A stretch of 64,000 nucleotides of DNA from an uncultured Eubacterium sp. (GCA_934358495.1 CAKRKO010000004.1:3552-67551); one strand, 5' to 3'; positions 1-9,326 are shown, counted from the first letter of the stretch. Notes: a model not told the origin generated them from the sequence alone. Numbers and translations: made by a program.

Positions 1-2750
1 ATTGTTCCAACGATCATACGGCTGACCATATCATCCATTTCCCAGATACCATTGGCTGCACCGGTGATATCGCCAGGGCGATAGATCACAGTGTGCAATC
101 CGCGTTTCTGTGCGATTCCTACCAGTTTTTCTGATACCCATTTTGTCTCAGAATAAGCAAGGGAGAAGCCGTGTGCGGTGTTCAGCGGATCATTTTCATA
201 GACCCGTTTCCCCTTGTTATTTGGGGTGTCATAGACACTGTAGGAAGATACATAGTGGTAATATTTTGGTTTGCCGGCGCAGGCAAGCCGCAGCGTTTCT
301 ACCGTTCCGTGTACGTTGGTCTCTTTCAGAAATTCATATGGGAAAATGAAGTTCAACAGGGCACCGTTGTGGTAGATGACCTGGATTTTTTCCGCCAGTT
401 CCTGCCACAGTTCTTCGGAAAGACCAAATTTTTCTGTGGAGAGATCGCCGATGACCGGATGTAAAAATGCGCAAAAATCCTCGCTCCAGCATTCATAATG
501 CTTCATGTTGCTGACCAGGCGTTCCAGACCGGCTTCTTCGGAGTCGGCGCGCACCAGACAATACAGGTTCAGACCATTCTTAGGATACTGTGTCAGGATT
601 GCACGGATCAGCTGAGCCCCAAGGAATCCTGTGGCACCGGTGAGCAGGATATTTCTGCAGTCCTGCGGAGCAGTGTCATATGCACCTGTCGGAGCAATAG
701 ATGGATCCAGATGGCATTCTTGTTTCAGGTCAACAGCTTTGGAAGTGCCTTTTCCACCAGTCAGAACACGACGGATATAGTTGGCAACACCGGAGACGGA
801 GGAGTCTAAAAGTACTTCTCGCAGATCCAGTTTGACATGGAAGCGTTCTTCCATTTTATTAACCAGCTCGAATCCCATCAGGGAATCACCGCCAAGTTCC
901 AGAAAAGAGTCTGTGAGGTTGTACTGCTCAATATTCAAAACTTTTTCAAATACAGATTTTACCTGAAGCAGGATCTCATCTGCTTTATCGATGGATTTGT
1001 CGATAATTGTGGTCTCGCCGCTGCTGGTACGGTATGCATGGCTGCTGTGCAGGATCTGTAATTTACCTTGCTGATACAGTTCCCGGGCTTTCAGCATCTG
1101 AAGCTTGCTGTTGTCCGTACGTGGGATTGCACCTCTTGGCACAAAAATAATATCGTAGAAGGAAAACCCAAAACGCTCGGATACAGCGGCATTGATCTGT
1201 CCTACCCGTCTGATAAAATCTTCTTCTGGTTTGGATTCCACCACGGCGATGACATGTTCTTTTTCACCGTCATTAGTGGAGAAAAATCCGAAAGAAGTAG
1301 TAGCCAGAGCCGGTACTTTCTGCATGATCAGGGTTTGCAGATCATTTGGAAAGATATTATGCCCATTGATGATCAGCATTTCTTTGATGCGGCCGGTAAT
1401 GTAAAGATGGCCTTCATACAAAAATCCAAGGTCGCCGGTTTTGTAAAAGTTGCGGTCATAGCCTTCCAGGCGTACACGGAAGTTTGAATTTTCCTTTAAA
1501 TTACCCCAGTAGCCGTTGGCCACACTGTCACCGGAGATGAAAATTTCGCCGATGTGCAGATCTGGATACGGTTTCTTCGTTTTTGGATTGGCAATGACCA
1601 CGGTGAGGTCTTTGACCGGTTTGCCGACGCTGACGATCTCTTTGGCCTGCTGGTCTTCTTTTTCTTCTGTTAGCAGAACCGCACAGTTTTTCTGATAAGC
1701 TTCATAATCGAGCTTTAAGGTGCGGTAGTCCTGGCTTGCAAAGGTAGCCAGGCAGACATTTTCCGCCAGTCCATAGCCTGGTGCCATGGCATTTGGGGAA
1801 AGCTGAAACATCTTGGAAAATTTTTCAACTGTCTTTGCACTGATAAATTCCGAACCATTCATAAAATGGGTCACCTGGGTCAATGGATATTTGGCGGCCT
1901 CTTCCGGTGTGAAAATACGGGTACATGCGTCAAATGCAGAACCAGGTCCGACGGTTAAGGTAAGGTTGAAGTCATACAGCATTTTTACCCACAGCTTTGG
2001 ATTCTCCAGAAACTGCATGGTGGATAAAAAGTATGCGCAGGCATCTGTTGTACAGAGTGGCATGCAGATTGTGACAACCAGTCCCAGATTGTGGAAAAAC
2101 GGAACCCAGGTGCCGAGTGTGCCATGATTAAAATCGTAACAGTTCTGGCATTGTTCCAGATTCTTCATCAGTGCTTTCCAGGTGACACGAACGCCTCGCG
2201 GTGCGCTTGTGGAACCTGAAGTGTACTGCAGGTAGACAAGACGGTTTTCTGTAGCTTCCACGATAACGTCTTTTCGTTTGTACGGAGTCAGCCGGTCAGT
2301 GTAAATACGTTTCAGCCGGATCACACTGGTAAAGGCTTCGCGGATCAGCCGGCCGGTCAGACTGACACCGGATTCCTGCTCCAGGGCATAGTTGGAGATC
2401 AGTGCTTTCGGCTGACAGGATTTCAGTACTGAGATAAATCGGGCAATCTTGCCTTCATCCAGCGGCGGCGGGATGACAGTGAAAGTGACACCAGCCATCA
2501 TACAGCCGAGGATTGCATAGGTTGTGCCATAATCCTGCATACTGAAAATGACTGCCCGGTCGCCCGGACGCAGCCCTTTTTTTCGGAGTGCATAGGCAAT
2601 CTCCAGAGATTTATGATAGAGGGAGCGCATGGTAATATCCTGCATCTCCCAGTCGCCGTTTTTATATTCCAGAAAACGGTAGATGACATGTTCCGGCGCC
2701 TTTTCGGTCTGGGCGGAAAGAATGTCAATGAGTGAGGTTATTTTTTTCAT
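1..2750 (-). CDS. Acyl-AMP ligase / carrier protein / thioester reductase, partial (C-terminus beyond left edge)
   Basis: About 916 codons read on the minus strand from an ATG at 2750 behind a clear AGAGGAG site; the frame stays open to base 1, so the C-terminus is missing. Residues about 1-560 form an adenylation domain: YTSGSTSAPRGV is the phosphate-binding loop, followed by PFFHNLGL, GYGLAENV, a TGD motif and INGHNIFPNDLQ. The last resembles fatty-acyl-AMP ligases (FAAL) more than amino-acid adenylation domains. Residues about 580-660 are a carrier domain with the phosphopantetheine serine in LGGDSL (about 620). From about 695 a thioester-reductase/SDR domain begins with TGATGFLGA and carries YSETKWVSEK (Y-x3-K) near 865. 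By family knowledge, an acid is activated, loaded on the carrier and released reductively as aldehyde or alcohol. No condensation domain is present, the start looks genuine, and no PPTase gene lies in the window. Substrate unknown. Confidence 0.9.
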   Translation of the reverse strand, partial: MKKITSLIDILSAQTEKAPEHVIYRFLEYKNGDWEMQDITMRSLYHKSLEIAYALRKKGLRPGDRAVIFSMQDYGTTYAILGCMMAGVTFTVIPPPLDEGKIARFISVLKSCQPKALISNYALEQESGVSLTGRLIREAFTSVIRLKRIYTDRLTPYKRKDVIVEATENRLVYLQYTSGSTSAPRGVRVTWKALMKNLEQCQNCYDFNHGTLGTWVPFFHNLGLVVTICMPLCTTDACAYFLSTMQFLENPKLWVKMLYDFNLTLTVGPGSAFDACTRIFTPEEAAKYPLTQVTHFMNGSEFISAKTVEKFSKMFQLSPNAMAPGYGLAENVCLATFASQDYRTLKLDYEAYQKNCAVLLTEEKEDQQAKEIVSVGKPVKDLTVVIANPKTKKPYPDLHIGEIFISGDSVANGYWGNLKENSNFRVRLEGYDRNFYKTGDLGFLYEGHLYITGRIKEMLIINGHNIFPNDLQTLIMQKVPALATTSFGFFSTNDGEKEHVIAVVESKPEEDFIRRVGQINAAVSERFGFSFYDIIFVPRGAIPRTDNSKLQMLKARELYQQGKLQILHSSHAYRTSSGETTIIDKSIDKADEILLQVKSVFEKVLNIEQYNLTDSFLELGGDSLMGFELVNKMEERFHVKLDLREVLLDSSVSGVANYIRRVLTGGKGTSKAVDLKQECHLDPSIAPTGAYDTAPQDCRNILLTGATGFLGAQLIRAILTQYPKNGLNLYCLVRADSEEAGLERLVSNMKHYECWSEDFCAFLHPVIGDLSTEKFGLSEELWQELAEKIQVIYHNGALLNFIFPYEFLKETNVHGTVETLRLACAGKPKYYHYVSSYSVYDTPNNKGKRVYENDPLNTAHGFSLAYSETKWVSEKLVGIAQKRGLHTVIYRPGDITGAANGIWEMDDMVSRMIVGT

Positions 2751-2869
2751 AATTGATTCTTTTATCTCCTCTGTTCTTTCTGATATTTATATACAGAAAC
2801 TTTTACTTATTAATAATAGTGCATTCCCCTATGCTTCGCAAGTTAAATAAGTATAAAATATTTGCGCCC

Positions 2870-2898
2870 TTGACATTCTTTCACGATTCGCTTAGAAT
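2870..2898 (+). promoter_or_regulatory. Sigma-A promoter of the proS T-box transcript
   Basis: TTGACA (2870-2875) and TAGAAT (2893-2898) separated by exactly 17 bp. Transcription would start near 2905, upstream of the T-box leader. Confidence 0.75.
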
Positions 2899-2954
2899 AA
2901 CGATTGATTACAGTTTTTCTGTTAAGAAAGGCGTAAAAAATAAGAAATCGGCTG

Positions 2955-3191
2955 TGACAGGAAATAGTACAGATGGAAAATTCTACAGAGAGAGGATGTA
3001 CATGGATTCCATGTATGCTGCGACATCCTTGTATGGAACATTTGGAACCGGGCCTTGAGCCCCGTGCGATGAGTACGGCGTAGAACCGGCGTTAACGGTA
3101 TTGAGTGGATATGCGAAAATAATGCATATAAGCAGGGTGGTACCGCCGGAATTCCGGTCCCTATGTGGGATCTGTTTTTCCGGTGTTTTTT
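2955..3191 (+). promoter_or_regulatory. T-box riboswitch leader of proS
   Basis: The hallmark T-box sequence AGGGTGGTACCGC is at 3134-3146, where the NCCA end of uncharged tRNA pairs. Upstream are an AGTA element and an AGAGAG bulge typical of stem I, then an ACCG...CGGT hairpin followed by ATTGAGTGG, which fits stem III. It ends in an intrinsic terminator and lies directly before prolyl-tRNA synthetase, so tRNA-Pro is the expected ligand. The specifier codon was not assigned with confidence, and the 5' boundary is approximate. Confidence 0.88.
3146..3191 (+). terminator. T-box attenuator terminator
   Basis: CCGGAA (3146-3151) pairs with TTCCGG (3178-3183), with an inner GGTCCC/GGGATC stem, followed by a T-run. 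The 5' arm overlaps the T-box antiterminator sequence, as expected for tRNA-controlled attenuation. Confidence 0.8.
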
Positions 3192-3292
3192 GATTTGACA
3201 GGAAAGGGAGTTGCTTTTTCTGCCAGACAAAATATAGCAATACACAGTGATTCCAAGAGAACAAGATTAATAAGTAAAAAGGAGATACAGTC

Positions 3293-4732
3293 ATGGCAAA
3301 GGACAAAAAATTAGTAGAAGCCATTACATCTATGGATGTGGATTTTGCACAGTGGTACACAGATGTAGTAAAAAAAGCAGGATTAACCGATTATTCCAGC
3401 GTCAGAGGATGCATGGTCATCAAACCGGCAGGGTATGCGATCTGGGAGAACATCCAGAAAGAGCTTGACCGTCGTTTCAAAGAGACAGGTGTAGAGAATG
3501 TATACATGCCGATGTTCATTCCGGAGAGTCTGCTGAATGTAGAGAAAGATCATGTAGAAGGATTCGCACCGGAAGTTGCATGGGTAACACACGGTGGATT
3601 GAATCCGCTGCAGGAGCGTCTCTGCGTACGTCCGACATCCGAGACATTATTCTGTGATTTTTATAAAAATGATATCCAGTCTTACCGTGATCTTCCAAAG
3701 GTATACAACCAGTGGTGTTCCGTTGTAAGATGGGAAAAAGAAACACGTCCGTTCCTTCGTTCCAGAGAGTTCTTGTGGCAGGAAGGCCATACAGCTCATG
3801 CAACCGCTGAGGAAGCAGAGGCACGTACAGTACAGATGCTGAACCTGTACGCAGATTTCTGTGAGGAAGTACTGGCTATGCCGGTCATCCGCGGACAGAA
3901 GACAGAAAAAGAGAAATTCGCAGGTGCTGAGGCTACTTACACCATCGAGGCCCTGATGCATGACGGAAAAGCACTGCAGTCCGGTACAAGCCATAACTTT
4001 GGCGATGGATTTGCAAAAGCATTCGGCATCCAGTATACAGATAAAGAGAACAAATTACAGTATGTACATCAGACATCCTGGGGTATGACCACACGTCTGA
4101 TCGGTGCCATCATCATGGTTCACGGCGATGATTCCGGACTGGTTCTGCCGCCGCACATTGCACCGACACAGGTTATGGTAATCCCTATCCAGCAGAGAAA
4201 AGAAGGCGTTTTGGAGAAAGCACAGGAAATCCAGGAGCGTTTAGGCAAAGTCTGCCGTGCAAAATTAGATGATTCTGACAAGAGCCCGGGTTGGAAATTC
4301 TCTGAGCAGGAAATGCGTGGTATTCCGATCCGTGTGGAATTAGGACCGAAAGATATCGAGAACAATCAGTGTGTACTGGTTCGCCGTGATACCCGTGAAA
4401 AGACAGTTGTTTCTCTGGATGAAGTAGAGTCTGTAGTTCCGGAATTATTAGAGACTATCCAGAAAGATATGTTTGAACGTGCAAAAGCACATCGTGATGC
4501 ACATATCACAGATGCACACAACTACGACGAGTTCTGTGACGCAGTAGAAAATAAACCAGGATTTATCCGTGGTATGTGGTGCGGAGACCGTGCATGCGAG
4601 GACAAGATCAAAGAAGAGACATCAGCGACATCCAGATGTATGCCGTTCAACGATCAGGAGCATATTTCTGACGTATGTGTATGCTGTGGAAAACCGGCGA
4701 AAAAACTGGTATACTGGGGTAAAGCATACTAA
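3293..4732 (+). CDS. proS: Prolyl-tRNA synthetase (type without large editing insertion)
   Basis: 479 aa; ATG preceded by AAAGGAG. This class II aminoacyl-tRNA synthetase charges tRNA-Pro. The length and the C-terminal cysteine-rich end (motifs GMWCGD and CVCCGKPAK) match the archaeal/eukaryotic-like ProRS found in many Firmicutes, not the longer E. coli type with its inserted editing domain. Class II features visible include RPTSETLFCDF (around residue 110), VRWEKETRPFLRSREFLWQEGHTAH (motif 2 region) and a C-terminal anticodon-binding domain from about residue 285. It is controlled by the T-box leader immediately upstream and stands alone on its transcript up to the hairpins after its stop codon. 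Confidence 0.97.
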   Translation: MAKDKKLVEAITSMDVDFAQWYTDVVKKAGLTDYSSVRGCMVIKPAGYAIWENIQKELDRRFKETGVENVYMPMFIPESLLNVEKDHVEGFAPEVAWVTHGGLNPLQERLCVRPTSETLFCDFYKNDIQSYRDLPKVYNQWCSVVRWEKETRPFLRSREFLWQEGHTAHATAEEAEARTVQMLNLYADFCEEVLAMPVIRGQKTEKEKFAGAEATYTIEALMHDGKALQSGTSHNFGDGFAKAFGIQYTDKENKLQYVHQTSWGMTTRLIGAIIMVHGDDSGLVLPPHIAPTQVMVIPIQQRKEGVLEKAQEIQERLGKVCRAKLDDSDKSPGWKFSEQEMRGIPIRVELGPKDIENNQCVLVRRDTREKTVVSLDEVESVVPELLETIQKDMFERAKAHRDAHITDAHNYDEFCDAVENKPGFIRGMWCGDRACEDKIKEETSATSRCMPFNDQEHISDVCVCCGKPAKKLVYWGKAY

Positions 4733-4751
4733 GAATCGTTGATTCTTAGTA
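4727..4751 (+). terminator. Perfect hairpin overlapping the proS stop codon
   Basis: TACTAAGAATC (4727-4737), a GTT loop and GATTCTTAGTA (4741-4751) form a perfect 11-bp stem that contains the TAA stop. There is no T-run, so it may be an mRNA 3'-end or processing structure, not a classic terminator. Confidence 0.5.
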
Positions 4752-4763
4752 TAATCTATCGCA

Positions 4764-4804
4764 CAGATTTACAGAGGAAGATGTCACTTTGTGACGTAAA
4801 TCTG
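4764..4804 (+). other. Bulged stem-loop, copy 1 of a recurring structure
   Basis: CAGATTTAC (4764-4772) pairs with GTAAATCTG (4796-4804). Inside are an unpaired 10-nt AGAGGAAGAT on the 5' side and an inner GTCAC/GTGAC hairpin. The same architecture, with different stem sequences but nearly the same bulge, recurs at 49394-49437. It lies 72 bp upstream of cca. Confidence 0.55.
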
Positions 4805-4875
4805 ACAGGAAAAGCACAGAGGTGGTTTTCAATGAATGAATCAGTATAAAAATATGGAGTTTCAGGAGGGGTGCG

Positions 4876-6210
4876 ATGAAGATCGAGTTACCGGAAAAAG
4901 TGAAAACCGTCATTGATGAACTGAAAGCACATGGCTATGATGCCTATGCGGTAGGTGGCTGTATCCGTGACAGTATCCTTGGGCGCACTCCTGGAGACTG
5001 GGATATCACTACTTCTGCCAAACCGCAGCAGGTAAAAGCAATTTTTCCGCGGACGGTGGACACTGGTATTCAGCACGGAACCGTAACGGTTCTGATGGAC
5101 AAAGAAGGATTTGAGGTGACCACCTACCGTATTGACGGGGAGTATGAAGATGCCCGTCATCCGAAGGATGTGATTTTTACTTCAAATCTGCTGGAAGATT
5201 TAAAACGCCGGGATTTTACCATCAATGCCATGGCTTATAATGATGAAACCGGTCTGGTGGATGCCTTTGACGGAATTGCAGACTTGAAAGCAAAACGGAT
5301 CCGCTGTGTGGGTGAGCCGACGGAGCGTTTTACGGAAGATGCACTGCGTATGATGCGTGCAGTTCGTTTTGCTGCACAGCTCGGATTTTCCATTGAGGAT
5401 GCCACTCGCAAGGCCATCTGTGATATGGCAGAAAATTTGTCGAAGATCAGTGCGGAACGTATTCAGGTAGAACTTGTAAAACTTGTAACATCTGATCACC
5501 CGGAAGAAATGAAGACTATTTATGACACCGGAATCGCAGCTGTTATTTTACCGGAATTTTGCACGATGATGGAGACAGAGCAGCATAATCCACATCATAT
5601 TTATACGGTGGGAGAGCATACGATCCGTTCCATGCAGGAAATACGACCGGATAAAGTGCTGCGTCTGACCATGCTGTTCCATGATGTGGCAAAACCTGTC
5701 TGCCGCACAGAAGATGAAAGTGGGATTCATCATTTTCACGGACATCCGGAAGTGGGCGCTGAGATGACACGAAAAATTCTGCGCAGATTGAAATTCGACA
5801 ACGATACGATACGAAAAGTAACAGCGCTGATCCGGGCACATGATGACCGTCCACCGTTGAAAGACCGTGCAGTCCGCCGTGCGATCTTCCGCAATGGAGT
5901 GGAGCTGTATCCGGAACTTTTTGAAGTGAAACGTGCGGATATTATGGCACAGAGCAGCTTTCTGCAGCAGGAAAAACTGCTGTATGTGGATCGTTATGAG
6001 CATATGTATCAGCAGATTCTGGAAAAACAGCAGTGTCTGTCACTGAAAGATCTGTCAGTAAACGGCTCAGATCTGATCGCAAAAGGCATCAAACCGGGCA
6101 AAGAAATCGGTGAGATCCTGCATGAAATGCTTGATAAAGTACTGGAAGAGCCGGAAGTAAACAAAAAAGAAGTATTGATTGACTGGTACTTTAACCAGAG
6201 TAAGACATAA
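4876..6210 (+). CDS. cca: CCA tRNA nucleotidyltransferase with HD domain
   Basis: 444 aa; ATG with an AGGAGGGG site. The enzyme adds or repairs the 3' CCA of tRNA. The class II nucleotidyltransferase head has GGCIRD (about residues 17-22) and the metal-binding DWDIT (about 34-38), followed by the RRDFTINAMAYN signature, the neck motif (EDALRMMRAVRFAAQLGF) and an HD hydrolase-like domain (LFHDVAKP around 268, then HFHGHPE). The closest description is the CCA-adding enzyme with C-terminal HD domain common in clostridia; a poly(A) polymerase activity cannot be excluded from sequence alone. It sits between proS and a CotS-like gene and has no obvious strong promoter of its own. Confidence 0.95.
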   Translation: MKIELPEKVKTVIDELKAHGYDAYAVGGCIRDSILGRTPGDWDITTSAKPQQVKAIFPRTVDTGIQHGTVTVLMDKEGFEVTTYRIDGEYEDARHPKDVIFTSNLLEDLKRRDFTINAMAYNDETGLVDAFDGIADLKAKRIRCVGEPTERFTEDALRMMRAVRFAAQLGFSIEDATRKAICDMAENLSKISAERIQVELVKLVTSDHPEEMKTIYDTGIAAVILPEFCTMMETEQHNPHHIYTVGEHTIRSMQEIRPDKVLRLTMLFHDVAKPVCRTEDESGIHHFHGHPEVGAEMTRKILRRLKFDNDTIRKVTALIRAHDDRPPLKDRAVRRAIFRNGVELYPELFEVKRADIMAQSSFLQQEKLLYVDRYEHMYQQILEKQQCLSLKDLSVNGSDLIAKGIKPGKEIGEILHEMLDKVLEEPEVNKKEVLIDWYFNQSKT

Positions 6211-6284
6211 ATTCAGACATCTCTTCATATGATGAATAGAGCGAATCGACAGTTCGAATATTTATCATATAAAGGGGTGTTTTT

Positions 6285-7286
6285 GTGTATTATCAGGTAG
6301 AGCAGGTATTGGAACGACAGAAAACGGAAATCGAAAAATTTTATAAAGGAAGGGGCATTCTCATCTGTGAATCAGGGGAAGGACTGTACGCATTAAAGGA
6401 ATATTTTGGCTCCGCGCAGAAGGCGGAGTTTTTATATTGGCTTGGGATCTGCCTGGAGCAGCAGGGGGTTCTGTGCGATTCCATGTTGAAAAATAAAGAT
6501 GGAAATCTGATCACGGAAGGCGTGGACCATGTACCCTATACCTTTCACCACTGGCTGCGGGGGCGGGAGTGCGAGATCCGAAACCGGATTGATCTGACGG
6601 TGATCGTTTCGTTCCTGGCCCGGTTTCATGCGGCCTGTGACGGGGCAGAATTTGACGAGATACCAGAAGAATCAGAAGGTGGACGAAAAAAAGACCTGTG
6701 TCAGGAATATGCGCGGCATCACAGGGATTTAAAACATATCCGCAGGTTTATCCTGAAGAGGAACAATAAAAGTGATTTTGAACAGCTGTTTCTGCAGTGC
6801 TATGAAGAGTTTTTCCGGCAATCCGAGGAAGTGACATGCTATCTGGAACGTTATCCGGAGCTTGGCAGCGGTTATACCACCGGAATCTGTCATGGGGAAA
6901 TGAACCAGCATAATATTATACTGACAAGCGGCGGAGCGGCAGTGATTCACTTAGAACATGCCCATGTAGGGGCACAGATCACGGATCTTGGCAATCTATT
7001 GCGCAAGATTCTGGAAAAAAACGAGTGGAACAGGCAGCTTGGACTGGATCTGATCCGGGAATACAGCAGGGTGCATCCCTTGAGCCGGCAGGATCTGCGG
7101 GGGCTTTATTATCGTCTGGCGTACCCTGAGAAGTTTTGGAAAATTGCCAGCTATTACTATCGGACGAGAAAGGTGTGGGACTCTGGGCATAACTACGAAA
7201 AACTGTCCCGGGAAATCTGTCAGAACCAGGTGCGGAGTCAGTTTTTGCGGGCTTTGTGGGAATATTGTAAAAGAGCTCACTTGTGA
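6285..7286 (+). CDS. CotS-family spore coat-associated kinase-like protein
   Basis: 333 aa; GTG start at 6285 behind AAAGGGG. The protein-kinase/aminoglycoside-phosphotransferase fold of the CotS/YtaA family is suggested by ICHGEMNQHNI (about residues 205-215), HLEHAHVGAQITDLGNLLRK and the C-terminal RLAYPEKFWKIASYYYRTRKVW, all positions conserved in clostridial CotS proteins. Oddly, the catalytic Asp of the HGD motif is Glu here and the metal-binding DFG-like position reads HLEHA, so activity may be reduced or lost. A weak sigma-E-like pair (ACATAAA near 6205-6211 and CATATGAT at 6226-6233) lies upstream, compatible with mother-cell expression but not convincing alone. Confidence 0.8.
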   Translation: MYYQVEQVLERQKTEIEKFYKGRGILICESGEGLYALKEYFGSAQKAEFLYWLGICLEQQGVLCDSMLKNKDGNLITEGVDHVPYTFHHWLRGRECEIRNRIDLTVIVSFLARFHAACDGAEFDEIPEESEGGRKKDLCQEYARHHRDLKHIRRFILKRNNKSDFEQLFLQCYEEFFRQSEEVTCYLERYPELGSGYTTGICHGEMNQHNIILTSGGAAVIHLEHAHVGAQITDLGNLLRKILEKNEWNRQLGLDLIREYSRVHPLSRQDLRGLYYRLAYPEKFWKIASYYYRTRKVWDSGHNYEKLSREICQNQVRSQFLRALWEYCKRAHL

Positions 7287-7385
7287 GCGATACTTCGTGA
7301 ACTGTTGTTCGAGAAGGGAAATTATAACAGATTATAAAAACTGTACGAACTGGAAAAGATAGTTCCTTTTTGGTTAGGGATATGC

Positions 7386-7391
7386 TATAAT
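7386..7391 (+). promoter_or_regulatory. Extended -10 promoter of the phosphohexomutase gene
   Basis: TATAAT preceded by TGC (extended -10). No good -35 hexamer is seen 17 bp upstream (TTCCTT at 7363-7368). Confidence 0.55.
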
Positions 7392-7447
7392 ATTTGGCGT
7401 GGATATGAAAACGAAACATATCAATGAAAGAACACAGGAGGTCGATC

Positions 7448-9184
7448 ATGAGTTACAGAGAAGCATATGAATCCTGGCTGAGTAATCCGTATTTTGATGA
7501 GGATACAAAATCAGAATTGCGCAGCATTGCAAATGATGAGAAAGAGATTGAAGATCGTTTTTACATGGATCTTGAATTTGGTACAGCTGGTTTAAGAGGT
7601 GTGATCGGAGCGGGTACAAACCGTATGAATGTTTATACCGTCCGTAAAGCGACACAGGGACTTGCGAACTATATTATCAAAGTTGGAGCACAGGCAAAAG
7701 GTGTTGCCATTGCATATGATTCCAGAAGAATGTCTCCGGAATTTGCAAATGAAGCAGCTTTATGTCTGGCAGCAAACGGAATTAAAGCCTATATTTTTGA
7801 AAGCCTTCGTCCGACACCAGAGCTGTCCTACGCAGTTCGGTATCTTGGATGTACCGCAGGAATCAATGTGACAGCAAGCCACAATCCGCCAGAGTACAAT
7901 GGATATAAAGTATACTGGGAGGATGGCGCACAGATCACACCGCCGCATGACAGCGGCATCATGGCTGAGGTAAAAGCTGTGACAGATTATGCGACGACAA
8001 AGACAATGGCTAAAGAAGATGCCGTTGCAGCTGGTCTGTACGAAGTGATCGGAGCAAACATCGATGATCCGTATATTGCGGAGCTGAAAAAACTGGTGCT
8101 TCACCAGGAAGCCATTGATGCGGTTGCAGATGACCTTAAAATTGTATACACACCACTTCACGGTACCGGAAATATTCCGGTTCGCCGCGTATTAAAAGAA
8201 CTTGGTTTCAAACACGTTTACGTTGTTCCGGAGCAGGAACTTCCAGATGGAGAATTTCCGACGGTAAGCTATCCGAACCCGGAAGCTGCTGAGGCATTTA
8301 CTCTCGGACTTGGCATGGCCAAAGATCTGGATGCAGATCTGGTACTGGCTACAGACCCGGATGCAGACCGTCTCGGCGTTTATGTAAAAGACAGCAAGAC
8401 AGGCGAATATCATTCCCTGACAGGAAATATGTCCGGCTGCCTGATCGGTGCTTATGAGATTAGCCAAAGAAAAGAAAAATACGGACTTCCGGCAGACGGA
8501 GCTTTCGTAAAATCCATCGTTTCTACCAACCTGGCAGATGCCATCGCAGCAGATTATGGTGTAAAACTGTATGAAGTTCTGACCGGTTTCAAATTCATCG
8601 GACAGAAAATGCTGGAGTTTGAGACAAAAGGAAACGGCACATATCTCTTTGGTATGGAAGAAAGCTACGGATGCCTTCCGGGTACATACTGCCGTGACAA
8701 AGATGCAGTTGTTGCATCCATGGCACTGTGCGAGGCAGCAGCATACTACAAGACACAGGGCAAGACTCTGTGGGATGCAATGCTTGATCTCTATGAGAAA
8801 TACGGTTACTACAAAGATGATGTAAAAGCCATCACATTAAAAGGTATCGAAGGTCTTGCAAAGATTCAGGAGATTATGAACACACTGCGTGAGAATACAC
8901 CGGCACAGATTGGCGAGCACAAAGTGCTGAGAGCAAGAGATTACAAGAAAGATACCATTACAGATTTAGCAACAGGCGCAGTAGAGCCGACCGGACTTCC
9001 AAACTCCAATGTGCTTTACTATGAACTTCCGGATGCAGCATGGGTATGCTTCCGTCCGTCAGGTACAGAACCGAAACTGAAATTCTACTACGGTGTAAAA
9101 GCAGACAGTATGGAAGCCGCAGATGCGAAAGCAGCTGAACTTGGCGCTGCTGTTATGGCAATCGTAGAGCCAATGTTAGGCTAG
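7448..9184 (+). CDS. pgcA: Alpha-phosphoglucomutase / phosphomannomutase family
   Basis: 578 aa from the ATG at 7448, which has a perfect AGGAGG eight bases upstream; an in-frame ATG at 7424 has no such site. It interconverts hexose-1-phosphate and hexose-6-phosphate, linking glycogen/UDP-glucose synthesis with glycolysis. The four-domain alpha-D-phosphohexomutase layout is visible: catalytic serine loop TASHNPPEYNGYK (about residue 141), metal loop ATDPDADRLGV (about 301), sugar loop GMEESYG (about 400) and phosphate-binding RPSGTEPKLKF (about 535). The length matches B. subtilis PgcA (about 580 aa) better than GlmM (about 450). Monocistronic between promoters at 7386 and 9244. Confidence 0.95.
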   Translation: MSYREAYESWLSNPYFDEDTKSELRSIANDEKEIEDRFYMDLEFGTAGLRGVIGAGTNRMNVYTVRKATQGLANYIIKVGAQAKGVAIAYDSRRMSPEFANEAALCLAANGIKAYIFESLRPTPELSYAVRYLGCTAGINVTASHNPPEYNGYKVYWEDGAQITPPHDSGIMAEVKAVTDYATTKTMAKEDAVAAGLYEVIGANIDDPYIAELKKLVLHQEAIDAVADDLKIVYTPLHGTGNIPVRRVLKELGFKHVYVVPEQELPDGEFPTVSYPNPEAAEAFTLGLGMAKDLDADLVLATDPDADRLGVYVKDSKTGEYHSLTGNMSGCLIGAYEISQRKEKYGLPADGAFVKSIVSTNLADAIAADYGVKLYEVLTGFKFIGQKMLEFETKGNGTYLFGMEESYGCLPGTYCRDKDAVVASMALCEAAAYYKTQGKTLWDAMLDLYEKYGYYKDDVKAITLKGIEGLAKIQEIMNTLRENTPAQIGEHKVLRARDYKKDTITDLATGAVEPTGLPNSNVLYYELPDAAWVCFRPSGTEPKLKFYYGVKADSMEAADAKAAELGAAVMAIVEPMLG

Positions 9185-9243
9185 GAAAAATACATATTGG
9201 CAGTATTGTTCTGTTACAAAAGGGGCGTTTACGCTTGTTTTTC

Positions 9244-9272
9244 TTGACAAATACAGGGAAAACAAGTATAAA
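9244..9272 (+). promoter_or_regulatory. Strong sigma-A promoter of hup
   Basis: TTGACA (9244-9249), 17 bp, TATAAA (9267-9272), fitting an abundant nucleoid protein. Confidence 0.8.
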
Positions 9273-9326
9273 TAGTCTATAGTAAAATAAGAGAACATAT
9301 TTTTCGTTCTATAGGAGGACATTATA

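Noticed and set aside
171..2127. Plus-strand ORFs over the left end
   Set aside because: They overlap the minus-strand acyl ligase/reductase, whose motifs are unambiguous.
2922..3360. Two minus-strand ORFs over the proS leader
   Set aside because: They run antisense through the T-box structure, have no ribosome site and no protein-like composition.
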